A stretch of 64,000 nucleotides of DNA from Agromyces cerinus (GCF_016907835.1 NZ_JAFBCT010000001.1:3038001-3102000), one strand, 5' to 3'; positions 1 to 8,853 are shown, counted from the stretch's first letter. Made by a program: numbers and translations. Notes: generated by a model from the sequence alone, not told the origin.

Positions 1-53
1 TCATTGAGCGCTTCCTCGAACGACGGAACCTGACGCCAGCGCGACCGGTTGTG

Positions 54-70
54 CAAACGTTACACGTTTG
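54..70. promoter_or_regulatory. Inverted repeat upstream of FadR-type regulator
   Basis: CAAACGT and ACGTTTG form perfect 7-bp arms around a TAC spacer, and the right arm is repeated directly as ACGTTTGACGTTTGACG at 64-80. It lies 56 bp before the regulator start, so it is a plausible autoregulatory GntR operator. I see no convincing -35/-10 pair. Bases 1-53 hold nothing I can identify. Confidence 0.45.
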
Positions 71-126
71 ACGTTTGACGAACAAGCTACGATTCAGACC
101 AAGAGGAGCTTCGACGGGAGGACGAC

Positions 127-897
127 ATGGAGACTTCACCGACTCGCACGCGAGCGGCACCGCGAGAGCTCACGTCGGGAGCGTCGGAGAGCCGTCGAAC
201 GCATCGACCCAATCGCCTGAGCACGGTCGTCTCGGAGGAGTTGCTGCGCAGGATCATCTCGGGCGAGTACCCCGTCGGCTCGCTGCTCCCGCCGGAACCG
301 CAGCTGGTCGCGGAGTTCGAGGTCAGTCGACCGGTCGCCCGTGAGGCCATGAAGTTCCTCGAGGCGGCCCGACTCGTCACCATTCGTCAGGGCGAGGGCA
401 CCGTCGTGCGCGAATCCTCCGCATGGAACCTCCTCGATCCGAGCGTGCTTCGCACCGCGCTCGCCCTGAACGTGGGAGCACGCATCCGGAGCGATGCCGT
501 GAAGCTCCGCCTCGATCTCGACCTCTCCCTCCTCGCCGAAGCCGCCCCGAATCTGACCGACGACGACTTCGGGGTGATGGAACGGCACCTGCACACCATG
601 GACGCCGAGTCCTCCTTCGACCGCCTGCAGGAGGCCGATCTGGCCTTCCACCGGGTGTACCAGAGCCGCGCCGGGAACCAGCTCACCGAGGGCATCGTGC
701 ATCTGCTGGTCGATGAGATGCCACCGCCGAGTCGAGTCGTCGCCGCTCCGCGCGAGTCGTACGACGCTGCGAATCGGCAGCACTGGGCCATCTTCCGTGC
801 GCTCCGCGACGGCCGGACCGACGACGCGCTGAGCACCTTGAGCGAACACATCTCGCAGATGTGGACGTGGGGGGATTCCGCGAACCCGGATCGCTGA
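127..897 (+). CDS. GntR-family (FadR subfamily) transcriptional regulator
   Basis: A 256-residue one-component regulator. Residues about 30-95 are a GntR winged helix: a helix-turn-helix around EFEVSRPVAREAMKFLE and the typical GEGTVV wing. Residues about 115-240 are all-helical and match an FCD ligand-binding domain. The ATG at 127 has GGGAGG six bases upstream, and a perfect inverted repeat at 54-70 may be its operator. It is convergent with the GH35 gene, whose stop is 35 bp away, so it does not belong to that operon by orientation. FadR-type regulators usually sense small organic or sugar acids. The effector cannot be read from the sequence, and its target may lie left of the window. Confidence 0.88.
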   Translation: METSPTRTRAAPRELTSGASESRRTHRPNRLSTVVSEELLRRIISGEYPVGSLLPPEPQLVAEFEVSRPVAREAMKFLEAARLVTIRQGEGTVVRESSAWNLLDPSVLRTALALNVGARIRSDAVKLRLDLDLSLLAEAAPNLTDDDFGVMERHLHTMDAESSFDRLQEADLAFHRVYQSRAGNQLTEGIVHLLVDEMPPPSRVVAAPRESYDAANRQHWAIFRALRDGRTDDALSTLSEHISQMWTWGDSANPDR

Positions 898-931
898 CCG
901 GCGCCGCTCGCGCACGGTTCGAAGCAGCAGG

Positions 932-2653
932 TCAGCCGAGGTCAGGTGCCCCGCGGAGCACGACGCAGAGGTCGGTGAGCGCATCGAGCTCGAGCACGGT
1001 CACGACGTTCCGGCCGGGTCGCGTCGCCGGCCATGGCACGTAGAGGCGCTGCTGCGGCCCGCGGTTCCAGTACCGCCCGAGGCACAGCTCGTTGAACCAG
1101 ACATATCCCTTGGATCCGCCTGGGATCTCGAGGTAGCCATCCGCCTGCTCCGGCAGCTCGACGTCGGCACGGTAGTACCGCGGGCCGATCGGCGAAACCT
1201 CGGCCCCGGCGATGGCGTCAGCCGAGATCTCCGTCCAGGGGAGCTCGCGCAGCTCCGGCAACGCATGCGACGACACGGAGTAGCCGTTGAGCCACTGATT
1301 GTCCTGACGCAGCCCGCGAAGTCCCTTGGTCTCGCCGAGCCGGGGTCCGTAGTTCACCCGGCCCATCGATTCGACCATGACCGACACCCGGGCCGGCCCC
1401 CCGACCGGAGGCAGGACGGAAATGTCTCCGTCGCGTTCGACGACAGCGACGAGGGCATCGTCGACGCGGACCTGAGCCCGATCGCGCAGCTCGATGAGCT
1501 CCAACGGGAGCGGCGCGCGCGGTCCGGGTATCGCGACCTCGTACCTGACGAGCCCGTGATCGAAGCCGAGCTCTTCGAAGGTGGGTGCGACGGCGTACCG
1601 GCCGTGTTCCTCGAATTCGACGTCGGCAACGTGGGTCACTCCGACGATCGCATCGTTCATGAGCGGATGCAGGAGCGGGAGTTCGACGGCATCCGTGTCA
1701 TCCGCCGCGCCGGTGAGCACCTCACGGAGGGCCCGGAACTTGGGCGTGGGTGCGCCTCGCTCGTCGAGTGGCGCGTCGTAGTCGTAGCTCGTGACGGTCG
1801 GGCGATACTCGTTCACGCCGCCGCCGCCGACGTGGTTGGCACCGGCCCCCGTCCCGAAGTTGGTGCCCCCGTGCGCCATGTAGATGTTCACGGATCCGCC
1901 CGCATCGATGATCTCTGCGAGGGCGCTTGCGGCGTCCTCAGCCGGCCTCGTCACCCGAGGCTGACCCCAATGGTCGAACCATCCGTTCCAGAACTCCATG
2001 CAGAACGGCAGGTCGTCCGGGCGGTGGCGCGCCAGTGCGGCGAACGCGGCGGGCGCCTCCGATCCGAAGTTCACCGTCGCCCGAAGACCGGGAACCGTGC
2101 CGCCCGAGAGGCAGACATCCGTCCAGCCGTCGCTCGTGAACAGCGGGACCGTGACGCCGCGGTCCTCCAGGCCTCTCGCGAGCGCCGCCAGATACGCAGC
2201 GTCCGTGCCGAACGACCCGTACTCGTTCTCGACCTGGACCATGAGCAGGCTGGGGTGATCGACGAAGGTCGGCACGACCGCATCGAGGTATCGCCCGACG
2301 GCGTCCATGAATTCCGGATGACTCGTGCGCACGTGCTTGCCCACTCGTCCGGTCAACCAGGAGGGAAGGCCGCCGTTGTCCCATTCCGCGCAGATGTACG
2401 GGCCCGGCCGCACGATCGTGCGGAGCCCTTCGGCATGCGCGCAATCGAGGAACCGGGTGATCTCGTCGAGCCGCTGCCACTGCCCTTCACGAGGTTCATG
2501 GACGTTCCAGGCGAGGTAGGTCTCGACCGTGTCGAGGCCCATCGCCCGCATCGATCGCATCAGGTCGGGCCACTGCTCCGGCAGCGAGCGGAAGTAGTGG
2601 ATCGCGCCGGCGAGGACGCGAGGCGCGCGAGAAGAAGGGTCCATGGTGTCCAT
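932..2653 (-). CDS. GH35 beta-galactosidase
   Basis: A 573-residue glycoside hydrolase family 35 enzyme that removes terminal beta-galactose from oligosaccharides. The N-terminal barrel shows the family signature VRPGPYICAEWDNGGLP (about 81-97), the acid/base glutamate in VENEYG (about 144) and the nucleophile glutamate in FCMEFWNGWFDHWG (about 220). The C-terminal third carries beta-rich jelly-roll segments. There is no signal peptide, so it should act in the cytoplasm on imported galactosides. It is the last gene of a reverse-strand operon with an ABC importer and a ROK regulator, 14 bp after the second permease. A second Met at 2644 is an alternative start. Which galactoside is used is inferred only from family and context. 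Confidence 0.93.
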   Translation of the reverse strand: MDTMDPSSRAPRVLAGAIHYFRSLPEQWPDLMRSMRAMGLDTVETYLAWNVHEPREGQWQRLDEITRFLDCAHAEGLRTIVRPGPYICAEWDNGGLPSWLTGRVGKHVRTSHPEFMDAVGRYLDAVVPTFVDHPSLLMVQVENEYGSFGTDAAYLAALARGLEDRGVTVPLFTSDGWTDVCLSGGTVPGLRATVNFGSEAPAAFAALARHRPDDLPFCMEFWNGWFDHWGQPRVTRPAEDAASALAEIIDAGGSVNIYMAHGGTNFGTGAGANHVGGGGVNEYRPTVTSYDYDAPLDERGAPTPKFRALREVLTGAADDTDAVELPLLHPLMNDAIVGVTHVADVEFEEHGRYAVAPTFEELGFDHGLVRYEVAIPGPRAPLPLELIELRDRAQVRVDDALVAVVERDGDISVLPPVGGPARVSVMVESMGRVNYGPRLGETKGLRGLRQDNQWLNGYSVSSHALPELRELPWTEISADAIAGAEVSPIGPRYYRADVELPEQADGYLEIPGGSKGYVWFNELCLGRYWNRGPQQRLYVPWPATRPGRNVVTVLELDALTDLCVVLRGAPDLG

Positions 2654-2667
2654 TCGTCGTGAGTCGA

Positions 2668-3504
2668 TCAGATCTTGACGGCGCCGGCGGTGAGGCCGAC
2701 GCGCCAGTACTTCTGCAGGCTGATGAAGGCGATGGCGAGCGGGATGATCGACAGCAGCGAGCCGGTGATCACGAAGTGATAGTTGAGCTCACTGGGTTGG
2801 CTGCCCCAGAAGTAGAGGCCGAGCATGGCCGGCCAGAGCTCCGCGTCGTTCAGCGTGACCATCGGGAGGAAGAAGTTGTTCCAGATGCCGACGAACGAGA
2901 AGAGGAAGACGGTCAGGAGAGCCGGGCCCATGATCGGCAGCGCGATCGTGGAGAAGATCCGGATCTCACCGGCGCCGTCGATGCGAGCCGCATCGAGCAA
3001 GTCGTCCGGAACGCTCTCCTGCGCGGTGATTCGCGCGAGGAACACGCCGAACGGGCTGACGAGGCTCGGGATGATCACCGCCCACATGGTGTTGATCATC
3101 CCGAGGGACGAGAACAGCAGGTAGAGCGGCATGACGAGCAGCGATGCCGGCAGGAGGATCGAGGCGAGGATCGCGCCGAAGAGGGCGCCCTTGCCGGGGA
3201 AGCTGTACTTCGCGAACACGTATCCGGCAGCGGCGCTGAGGAGTGTGGCACCGATCGCACCGCCGCCGGCGTAGATCAGCGAGTTCAGCATCCATCGCAC
3301 GAAGAGCCCGTCCTGGCGGGTGAGGACGGCGACGATGTTGTCGAGCAGGGCGAAGTCCTCGCCGAACCAGAGCGGAGGGCTGGAGAACAGCTCCGAGCTC
3401 GATTTGGTGGATGCGGTGAGGAGCCACCAGATGGGGATCAGGAAGTACACGACTCCGAGGAAGAGCACACCGCGAATGAAGAGGCGGCTGGTGAACCTGG
3501 GCAT
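2668..3504 (-). CDS. Sugar ABC transporter permease (MalG type)
   Basis: A 278-residue inner-membrane permease of the carbohydrate-uptake ABC class. It has about six transmembrane segments and the cytoplasmic EAA loop LLDAARIDGAGEIRIFSTIALP that docks the ATPase. The frame stays open beyond 3504, but ATG at 3504 (MPRFTSRLF) is chosen because it shares one base with the upstream permease stop (TGATG) and gives the normal MalG length. It should pair with the 3504-4469 permease and the 4558-5859 binding protein to import the substrate of the GH35 enzyme. No ATPase gene is nearby, so a shared MsiK-type ATPase is expected. Confidence 0.9.
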   Translation of the reverse strand: MPRFTSRLFIRGVLFLGVVYFLIPIWWLLTASTKSSSELFSSPPLWFGEDFALLDNIVAVLTRQDGLFVRWMLNSLIYAGGGAIGATLLSAAAGYVFAKYSFPGKGALFGAILASILLPASLLVMPLYLLFSSLGMINTMWAVIIPSLVSPFGVFLARITAQESVPDDLLDAARIDGAGEIRIFSTIALPIMGPALLTVFLFSFVGIWNNFFLPMVTLNDAELWPAMLGLYFWGSQPSELNYHFVITGSLLSIIPLAIAFISLQKYWRVGLTAGAVKI

Positions 3505-4469
3505 CAGACGGCCGCCCGCCGTGCGGTGATGACGTTCGCCAGGCGCAGGAATCCGAACGACAGGACGAAGGTCCCGAGGGCCAGGAGCACGGCCATGGCC
3601 GCGGCGACCCCGTAGTTGTTGAGCCCGAAGGCGACGTCCTGCACCGCCATGTTCGGCGTGTACCCCGAGGTGATCGCGCTGGAGTAGGACTTCAGCACGG
3701 TCGGCTCGGCGTAGAGCTGGACCGTTCCGACGATGGAGAAGAAGGTGGTGAGCACGAGCGCCGGCGCGACCAGCGGGATCTTGATGCTCCACGCGATCCG
3801 CCACGCCCCGGCGCCGTCGATGGCAGCCGCTTCGTAGAGCTCCTGCGGGATGCCGGTCAGCGCCGAGTAGATCACGAGCATGTTGTAGCCCGTCCAGGTC
3901 CAGGTGACGATGTTCGCGATCGACCAGAGCACGACGTCACTCGAGAGGAAGTCGACGTCGATGCCGACGTTCGCGAGGGCGGCGACGAACGGACTCGTCC
4001 CGGGGAGGTAGAGGAAGGCCCACAGGATCGCCGCGATCACCCCCGGTACCGCGTACGGCAGGAATGCCGAGAGCCGGACGAACTTCGGGTAATTGCCCTT
4101 GAGCGCATCCACCGCGAGGGCGAGGGCGAGGGCGACGATGAGCATGAGCGGCACCTGGACGATGCCGAACACGAGCACCCGCCCGACCCCCTCGAGCAGA
4201 TCCGTCTTCTGGATCGCGTTCACATAGTTCACGAACCCCGCGAACGCCCGCTCGCCGCCGATGCCCAGCCCCGATCGCTTCTCGGTGAAGAAGCTCTCGA
4301 CGACGGCGTACACGAGCGGCACCACGAACGAGAACACGAAGAGCACGAGGAACGGCAGCAGGAGGAGCCAGATGGCCCTGCGCTGGGAGCGACGGATGGT
4401 GGTGCGACCGACCGCGCGGAACCGCGGCGGTCTGCTGGCGATCGTTCGGACGGCAGTGGTGGTGGTCAT
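3504..4469 (-). CDS. Sugar ABC transporter permease (MalF type)
   Basis: A 321-residue permease with six predicted membrane segments after a basic N-terminus (about 1-28). Its EAA loop reads LYEAAAIDGAGAWRIAWSIKIP. It forms the heterodimeric channel with the downstream MalG-type protein, to which it is translationally coupled by TGATG. It follows the binding-protein gene after an 88-bp gap that contains a strong stem-loop (4504-4543), which would let the binding protein be made in excess over the permeases. The substrate is probably a beta-galactoside, inferred from the GH35 gene of the same operon. Confidence 0.9.
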   Translation of the reverse strand: MTTTTAVRTIASRPPRFRAVGRTTIRRSQRRAIWLLLLPFLVLFVFSFVVPLVYAVVESFFTEKRSGLGIGGERAFAGFVNYVNAIQKTDLLEGVGRVLVFGIVQVPLMLIVALALALAVDALKGNYPKFVRLSAFLPYAVPGVIAAILWAFLYLPGTSPFVAALANVGIDVDFLSSDVVLWSIANIVTWTWTGYNMLVIYSALTGIPQELYEAAAIDGAGAWRIAWSIKIPLVAPALVLTTFFSIVGTVQLYAEPTVLKSYSSAITSGYTPNMAVQDVAFGLNNYGVAAAMAVLLALGTFVLSFGFLRLANVITARRAAV

Positions 4470-4503
4470 GATCGGTCCTTGTTCAGTGGCGTTCGGATCC
4501 AGG

Positions 4504-4543
4504 CGGAGGGTTCCCCGGCGTGCGGGCGCCGGGGAACCCTCCG
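4504..4543 (-). promoter_or_regulatory. Intercistronic stem-loop after binding-protein gene
   Basis: A perfect 17-bp stem (4504-4520 with 4527-4543) closes a 6-nt loop, between the binding-protein stop and the first permease start. There is no U-tract. This position and form suit an mRNA-stabilising or partial-termination element that raises binding-protein mRNA over permease mRNA. An equivalent element is at 25211-25244. Confidence 0.75.
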
Positions 4544-4557
4544 GTCATGGAACATCG

Positions 4558-5859
4558 TCACTCGGTGACGCTGAGCCCCTTGGTGGTGAGTGCGTCGACC
4601 AGTGAGGCCTGGGCGACGTCGAGGCCCTCCACCATCGTCCGGGTGCCGTCGAGCACCGGCTTCATGGCGTCGGCGTACGCACTGCCCGTCTCGGCGTTCG
4701 CCGGTCCGAACTGCCAGTTCGGGTTGATCGTGGGTGCGGCGGCGGCGAACACCTCGTACACCTTCTGCCCGCCGTAGAACTCGAGCGGTTCACTGAGCGA
4801 GCCGAGGCCGGTTCCGTTGGTCGCGGCCGGGAAGGATGCCGCGTCCTCGATGAGGATCTCGAGTGCACCGTCATCCGTGCTCATCCAGTTCGCGAAGTCG
4901 ACCGCGCCCTGGACGTCGTCGCAGCCGGTGAGCACCGAGGTGGCGGATCCGCCGGCGGTTCCCGTGCTCACGGTGTCGTCGTCGATGTTGGGCATCGGCG
5001 CGACCCGCCACTTGCCCGAGGACCCCGCCGCGGCGCCCTCCAGCACGGTCGCCCACCAGACCGGGGCGACGTAGCTGGCGATGGTGCCATCCTGAACGGC
5101 GGCGAACCACTCCGGGGTCTCGGGATCGGTGACCTTCGTGAGGTCCTCGTCCATCATCTTCTGCCAGTAGGCGGCGACGTCCTTCGTCTCGGCGCCGTTC
5201 ATCGACACCTTCCACTGGTCGTTCTCACTCGAGTACCAGGTGCCTCCGGCCTGCTGCACGAACCCGGCGATCTGATAGGTGATCGCCGGCGCGAAGGACG
5301 AGAGGTAGACGTTCGGATCTGCGGCGTGGACCGTCGCAGAGTCGGCCGCGAACTGCTCCCAGGTCGTCGCCGGGGTGACACCGAACTTCTCGTACACGTC
5401 TGCGCGGTAGAACAGGGCGAGCGGGGCGATGTCGACCGGCACGCCGTAGATTCCCTCGCCGACGCCCATCGCCGCCCATGCACTGTCCGGGAACCCGTCG
5501 CGGTACTGGTCGATCTCCTCGGAGATGTCGACGAGCGAGCCGTCGACGGTGAGTGTGGGCACGGACTCGTTCCCGACCTGCGCCAGGCACGGTGCGTTGC
5601 CGGCCTTCACCGCTGCCTGCATCTTCGTGTATCCGCCGTCGCCGCCGGAGGCGGTCGTCTCGAACTTCACCTGCTGATCATGCGAGGAGTTCCACAGATC
5701 GACGACCTTCTCGTACGCGGGGTTCCACCCCCAGAACACCAGCTCGCTGTTCTCGGCTTCCGGGGCGGTGGCGGCGCACCCGGCGAGCATCGAACCCAGC
5801 ATCGCGGCTGAGACGGCGGCGGAAACGATCCCGCGCGCCTTTGGACGGGCCTTGCTCAT
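4558..5859 (-). CDS. Sugar ABC transporter substrate-binding lipoprotein
   Basis: A 433-residue family 1 extracellular solute-binding protein. A basic N-terminus, a hydrophobic stretch and lipobox LAGC (Cys about 28) make it a lipoprotein anchored outside the membrane. The mature part starts SELVFWGWNPAYEKVV, typical for oligosaccharide binders of the MalE class. ATG at 5859 is chosen because AAGGAG lies seven bases upstream and the signal sequence begins there; the longer open frame upstream runs into the ROK gene. It lies between the ROK regulator and the permeases and presumably captures galactosides for the GH35 pathway. Confidence 0.92.
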   Translation of the reverse strand: MSKARPKARGIVSAAVSAAMLGSMLAGCAATAPEAENSELVFWGWNPAYEKVVDLWNSSHDQQVKFETTASGGDGGYTKMQAAVKAGNAPCLAQVGNESVPTLTVDGSLVDISEEIDQYRDGFPDSAWAAMGVGEGIYGVPVDIAPLALFYRADVYEKFGVTPATTWEQFAADSATVHAADPNVYLSSFAPAITYQIAGFVQQAGGTWYSSENDQWKVSMNGAETKDVAAYWQKMMDEDLTKVTDPETPEWFAAVQDGTIASYVAPVWWATVLEGAAAGSSGKWRVAPMPNIDDDTVSTGTAGGSATSVLTGCDDVQGAVDFANWMSTDDGALEILIEDAASFPAATNGTGLGSLSEPLEFYGGQKVYEVFAAAAPTINPNWQFGPANAETGSAYADAMKPVLDGTRTMVEGLDVAQASLVDALTTKGLSVTE

Positions 5860-5890
5860 GTTCTTCTCCTTCAGTCGGTTCGTCGTTGTC

Positions 5891-7087
5891 TTACGGGGTG
5901 TTCGCGGCGATCGGCGTCTTCGACGTCGCAATGACATCGGAGAATCGGATCTCCGGAAGTCCGACCTCATCGAGGCCGTACAGGTGCTTCGCGCTGCTGT
6001 CGAAGGCGCGGGTGAGCGCTCCGAGCACCGCGGCGTCGTCACCGAGGTGGGACGCGATGATGGCCGGCTCGTAGAGGAGCCATCCCTTGTCGATGAGGCG
6101 CTGACGCAGCAGCGACACGATCGTGTCGCCGTGCTCCGCCGCATCGCAGCCCACGACGATGCAATCGGGATCGACGACCTGGCCGATCATCCCGACCAGC
6201 TCGGCGAGACCGTCGACGAAGTCGTCTCGCTTCGCGGCGGCCTCCGGCTCGCTCGCATCCGCACGTTCCAGGACCGCGCGCAACGAAGGTTCGTCGGCCC
6301 AGCCCAGATCGCCCTGCGGATCGATGGGCAGCGGCAGGCTCGCGCCGGCAAGTGCGCCGGCTGAGTCGTGGCTGCCGAGGCGCAGCTTTCCATCGAGAAC
6401 GAGGGCCGCGGAGATGCCACTGCCGATGCGGATGTAGAGCATGTCCGGAATGAGTCGCGCCGCGCCGATGCGATGCTCCGCCAAAGCCGCCAGGTTGACG
6501 TCGTTGTCGACGCGAACTTCGCAGCCGAGCATGCGGGACAGGTGCTCGGTGAGGTCGACGCCCTCCCAGTCGGGGTAGGCGCCGGATGCGCGCAGGCGGC
6601 CGTCGGCACCCACCCAACCGGTCAACGCGACGTGCGCCGCCACCAGACGGGACACGGTTCCGCCTGCCTCGGCGAGGGCCGCGGTGGTCTCGTGCGTGAC
6701 GAGCCTGAGCCGGGCGAGCGAGTCCTTCGGGAGAGGCGCTCCGGACCGCCGCTGGGCGAGCACCCGTCCGCTGATGTCCGCGATGACCACCGTGATGCCG
6801 GCCCGAGCGATGTCGATGCCCGCCACGAAACCCGCCCGTTCGACGAACTCGAACACCCGCGCGGGGCGACCAGTCGCCGTGTCCGATCCGCCTTCGATCT
6901 CCTTGACGAGGCCGCGCTCGACGAGCCGCGCCAACGCGACCTCCACCGTCGGGCGCGACACGCCGACGCTGCGACTGAGAGTGCCGACTGAGGAACGACC
7001 GTGGTCACGCAGCCACAGCGCGCATTGGGTCTCGTTCTCTTGACGGATCGCGCCGACGCGCGCTCCGTGACGGTTGCTCTTGACCAC
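5891..7087 (-). CDS. ROK-family transcriptional regulator
   Basis: A 398-residue ROK protein with an N-terminal winged helix (about 35-70, SVGTLSRSVGVSRPTVEVAL) and a sugar-kinase-like ROK domain beginning GIDIARAGITVVIADISGRV. It contains the conserved RVDNDVNLAALAEH segment, but the cysteine-rich zinc motif of ROK glucokinases (CxCGxxGC) is not visible, so it is most likely a pure regulator. The start is GTG at 7087. It is the first gene of the operon, 31 bp before the binding protein. Two similar inverted repeats at 7123-7139 and 7200-7214 are probable binding sites. The inducer is likely a galactoside or galactose, which is inference. Confidence 0.88.
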   Translation of the reverse strand: MVKSNRHGARVGAIRQENETQCALWLRDHGRSSVGTLSRSVGVSRPTVEVALARLVERGLVKEIEGGSDTATGRPARVFEFVERAGFVAGIDIARAGITVVIADISGRVLAQRRSGAPLPKDSLARLRLVTHETTAALAEAGGTVSRLVAAHVALTGWVGADGRLRASGAYPDWEGVDLTEHLSRMLGCEVRVDNDVNLAALAEHRIGAARLIPDMLYIRIGSGISAALVLDGKLRLGSHDSAGALAGASLPLPIDPQGDLGWADEPSLRAVLERADASEPEAAAKRDDFVDGLAELVGMIGQVVDPDCIVVGCDAAEHGDTIVSLLRQRLIDKGWLLYEPAIIASHLGDDAAVLGALTRAFDSSAKHLYGLDEVGLPEIRFSDVIATSKTPIAANTP

Positions 7088-7122
7088 GTTCTCGATGCCT
7101 CATCCTCAGATCGACGGGACTT

Positions 7123-7139
7123 ATGCAAGTACATTGCAT
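7123..7139 (-). promoter_or_regulatory. Probable ROK operator, site 1
   Basis: ATGCAA and TTGCAT are perfect 6-bp arms separated by 5 bp, 36 bp upstream of the ROK gene start. The same arms and spacing recur at 7200-7214, and both sites continue into ATCTG on the right. Confidence 0.65.
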
Positions 7140-7199
7140 CTGATTTATCTCACCGTAGGGCCGACATGGATATGAATCAAGGGCAATCGTCGAATTGGG

Positions 7200-7214
7200 T
7201 GCAAGAACCTTGCA
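7200..7214 (-). promoter_or_regulatory. Probable ROK operator, site 2
   Basis: TGCAA and TTGCA arms with a 5-bp spacer, centred 76 bp from site 1. The near-integral number of helical turns between centres would permit cooperative binding or looping by a ROK dimer. Confidence 0.55.
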
Positions 7215-7263
7215 TCTGGTGGAACCGCGCGGTTCCGAAGGTCGACAGGGAGACTCCAGACGA

Positions 7264-7300
7264 CGAGAAAGGCCCCCGCGGATCGCGGGGGCCTTTCTCG
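7264..7300 (-). terminator. Strong terminator hairpin, distal copy
   Basis: A perfect 17-bp stem (7264-7280 with 7284-7300) around a 3-nt loop, with AAAGGCCCCCGCG as the core of one arm. The core matches the usual actinobacterial AAAGGCCCCCGC terminators. It is the second hairpin downstream of tRNA-Ser(GCT), and also lies upstream of the ROK promoter region. Confidence 0.8.
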
Positions 7301-7329
7301 GGTTCGCGGAGCATGTGCCCGTGGCACGG

Positions 7330-7361
7330 CGAAGGCCCCCGCAGATGTGCGGGGGCCTTCG
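7330..7361 (-). terminator. Terminator of tRNA-Ser(GCT)
   Basis: A 14-bp stem (7330-7343 with 7348-7361) around a 4-nt loop. It starts five bases after the tRNA 3' end and shares the GAAGGCCCCCGC core with the hairpin at 7264-7300, so the two act as tandem terminators. Confidence 0.8.
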
Positions 7362-7365
7362 AGAG

Positions 7366-7454
7366 CGGAGACGAGGGGATTTGAACCCCTGGTCCCCTTA
7401 CGGGGACTCCACCTTAGCAGGGTGGTGCACTCGGCCGGACTATGCGACGTCTCC
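7366..7454 (-). tRNA. tRNA-Ser (anticodon GCT)
   Basis: A class II tRNA with a 7-bp acceptor stem (GGAGACG region paired with CGTCTCC), a long variable arm, the T-loop GGTTCAAATCC, and anticodon loop CTGCTAA giving GCT. It reads AGC/AGU codons. CCA is not encoded. Tandem hairpins follow directly. serS and a second tRNA-Ser lie within 5 kb. Confidence 0.96.
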
Positions 7455-7529
7455 TCGCGCGCCCTTGCGTGCATGCGCGAAAGTCATCATAACCCGAGGA
7501 CCCCGCGGATGACGATTCGAGGGGCAGTG

Positions 7530-8825
7530 CTACTGGTCTTCGAGTGTGCGACCCGCGGAACAGCGGGTCTCTGCCGCGGTCTGACCGGTGACATCGCTCG
7601 GCAGCGCCTCGGCCGTCGGCGCCGGCGGCGTCGTGGCGTCCGCTCCTTCGGCAGGCGCCTCCTCCTCGACCGGGGCCTCGGCCTCGGGTGCCGCATCGAC
7701 GGCCGTGGGATCGCCGGCCGACGCGAACGCCGCTTCATCGGCCTCGGGATCGAAGGCGACCGGCAGGTCGTTCTGAAGGGCCGTGTTGACGATCTCCGCC
7801 GAATCGGACGGAATGAGATCACCGTCGGAGTAGCCCGTCGGGTACTGCACGAACGCGATCTTGCTCAGATCGGTGTCTTTCAGGGCGCTCGCGATCGAGA
7901 TCATGGTCGTCGGGTCCATGAGGCTGTCGGAGAGCTCCATGTTCGCGAGCGCGGCCTTCGCGATGCCGTAGAGCTTGACCGGGTCGCTCAGCGTGCCGTT
8001 CGACTGCAGCGTTCGCGCGAGCGCTGACATGAAGACCTGCTGGTTCGAGATGCGGCCGAGGTCGCTGCCGTCGCCGACGCCATGGCGGGTGCGAAGGAAC
8101 TGCAGGGCCTGCATGCCAGAGAGCTCCTGCATGCCGGCGGGGAGGTAGAGATCGGTGTGCTCGTCTTCGATCGGCTCGGCGATGCAGACGGGAACGCCGC
8201 CCACCGCCTCGGAGAGCCCGGCGACCCCCAGGAACTGCACGGTGCCGGCGAACAGGATCGGCACGCCGACGAGCTGCTCTACCGTCTTGACGACGCACGG
8301 CATGCCGCCGAGCGAGAGCACCGAGTTCATCTTCACGCCGTACTGCTCGTACAGCGGATCGCCCGCGGGGTCTGCGGGATCGACGCACGCGGGCACATCG
8401 ACCAGCATGTCGCGGGGGAAGCTGATGACCGAGGCGTTCGTGTGGTCTTCGGAGATGTGCAGGAGCATGGTGACGTCGTTGAGCACAGCCGTCTCCTCGT
8501 CGGGATCGCCGAACCCGTCGCCCTGGCCCTCGCGGCTGTCGCTGCCGATGAGCAGCAGGTTCACGCCGCCGTCGATGGCCCCGACATCGGGGACGCCCTC
8601 GAGCATGTCTTCATTGCCGAGCGTGACGCTGGGCTTGGCGGTGTTGGCGAGGTCCCACGCCGCATAGGCCGCGACGGACACGCCGGAGACCAGGGCGACC
8701 GCGACGAAGGTCGCCGTCACCTTCGCGAGCGTGCGCCAGATGCTGCGTCGCTTCAGGCGACCGTGGCGCACGACCGGCGTCGACGATGCTGCGCGTCGTG
8801 CGCTGGATCGAAGCTCTTCTGCCAC
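7530..8825 (-). CDS. LytR-CpsA-Psr (LCP) family cell-wall transferase
   Basis: A 431-residue membrane-anchored LCP protein. LCP enzymes move lipid-linked glycans onto peptidoglycan outside the cell. A basic cytoplasmic head precedes one membrane helix (about 34-57). The LCP domain shows NLLLIGSDSREG, SFPRDMLVDVP and FLRTRHGVGDGSDLGRISNQQ, with the Asp and Arg residues expected to bind the pyrophosphate substrate. The tail is rich in Glu, Ala and Pro and ends with a TG..A.TRC motif shared with the 9054-10328 paralogue. GTG at 8825 is chosen because GAGAGG precedes it and the longer frame would cross the tRNA gene. It sits between two tRNA-Ser genes. Confidence 0.92.
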   Translation of the reverse strand: MAEELRSSARRAASSTPVVRHGRLKRRSIWRTLAKVTATFVAVALVSGVSVAAYAAWDLANTAKPSVTLGNEDMLEGVPDVGAIDGGVNLLLIGSDSREGQGDGFGDPDEETAVLNDVTMLLHISEDHTNASVISFPRDMLVDVPACVDPADPAGDPLYEQYGVKMNSVLSLGGMPCVVKTVEQLVGVPILFAGTVQFLGVAGLSEAVGGVPVCIAEPIEDEHTDLYLPAGMQELSGMQALQFLRTRHGVGDGSDLGRISNQQVFMSALARTLQSNGTLSDPVKLYGIAKAALANMELSDSLMDPTTMISIASALKDTDLSKIAFVQYPTGYSDGDLIPSDSAEIVNTALQNDLPVAFDPEADEAAFASAGDPTAVDAAPEAEAPVEEEAPAEGADATTPPAPTAEALPSDVTGQTAAETRCSAGRTLEDQ

Positions 8826-8853
8826 CGGTGTCCTCTCGTGTCGTCGATTCGCG

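Noticed and set aside
7120..7360. A short CRISPR-like array suggested by closely spaced repeats
   Set aside because: There are only two inverted repeats and two hairpins of different sequence, no regular spacers and no cas genes anywhere in the window.
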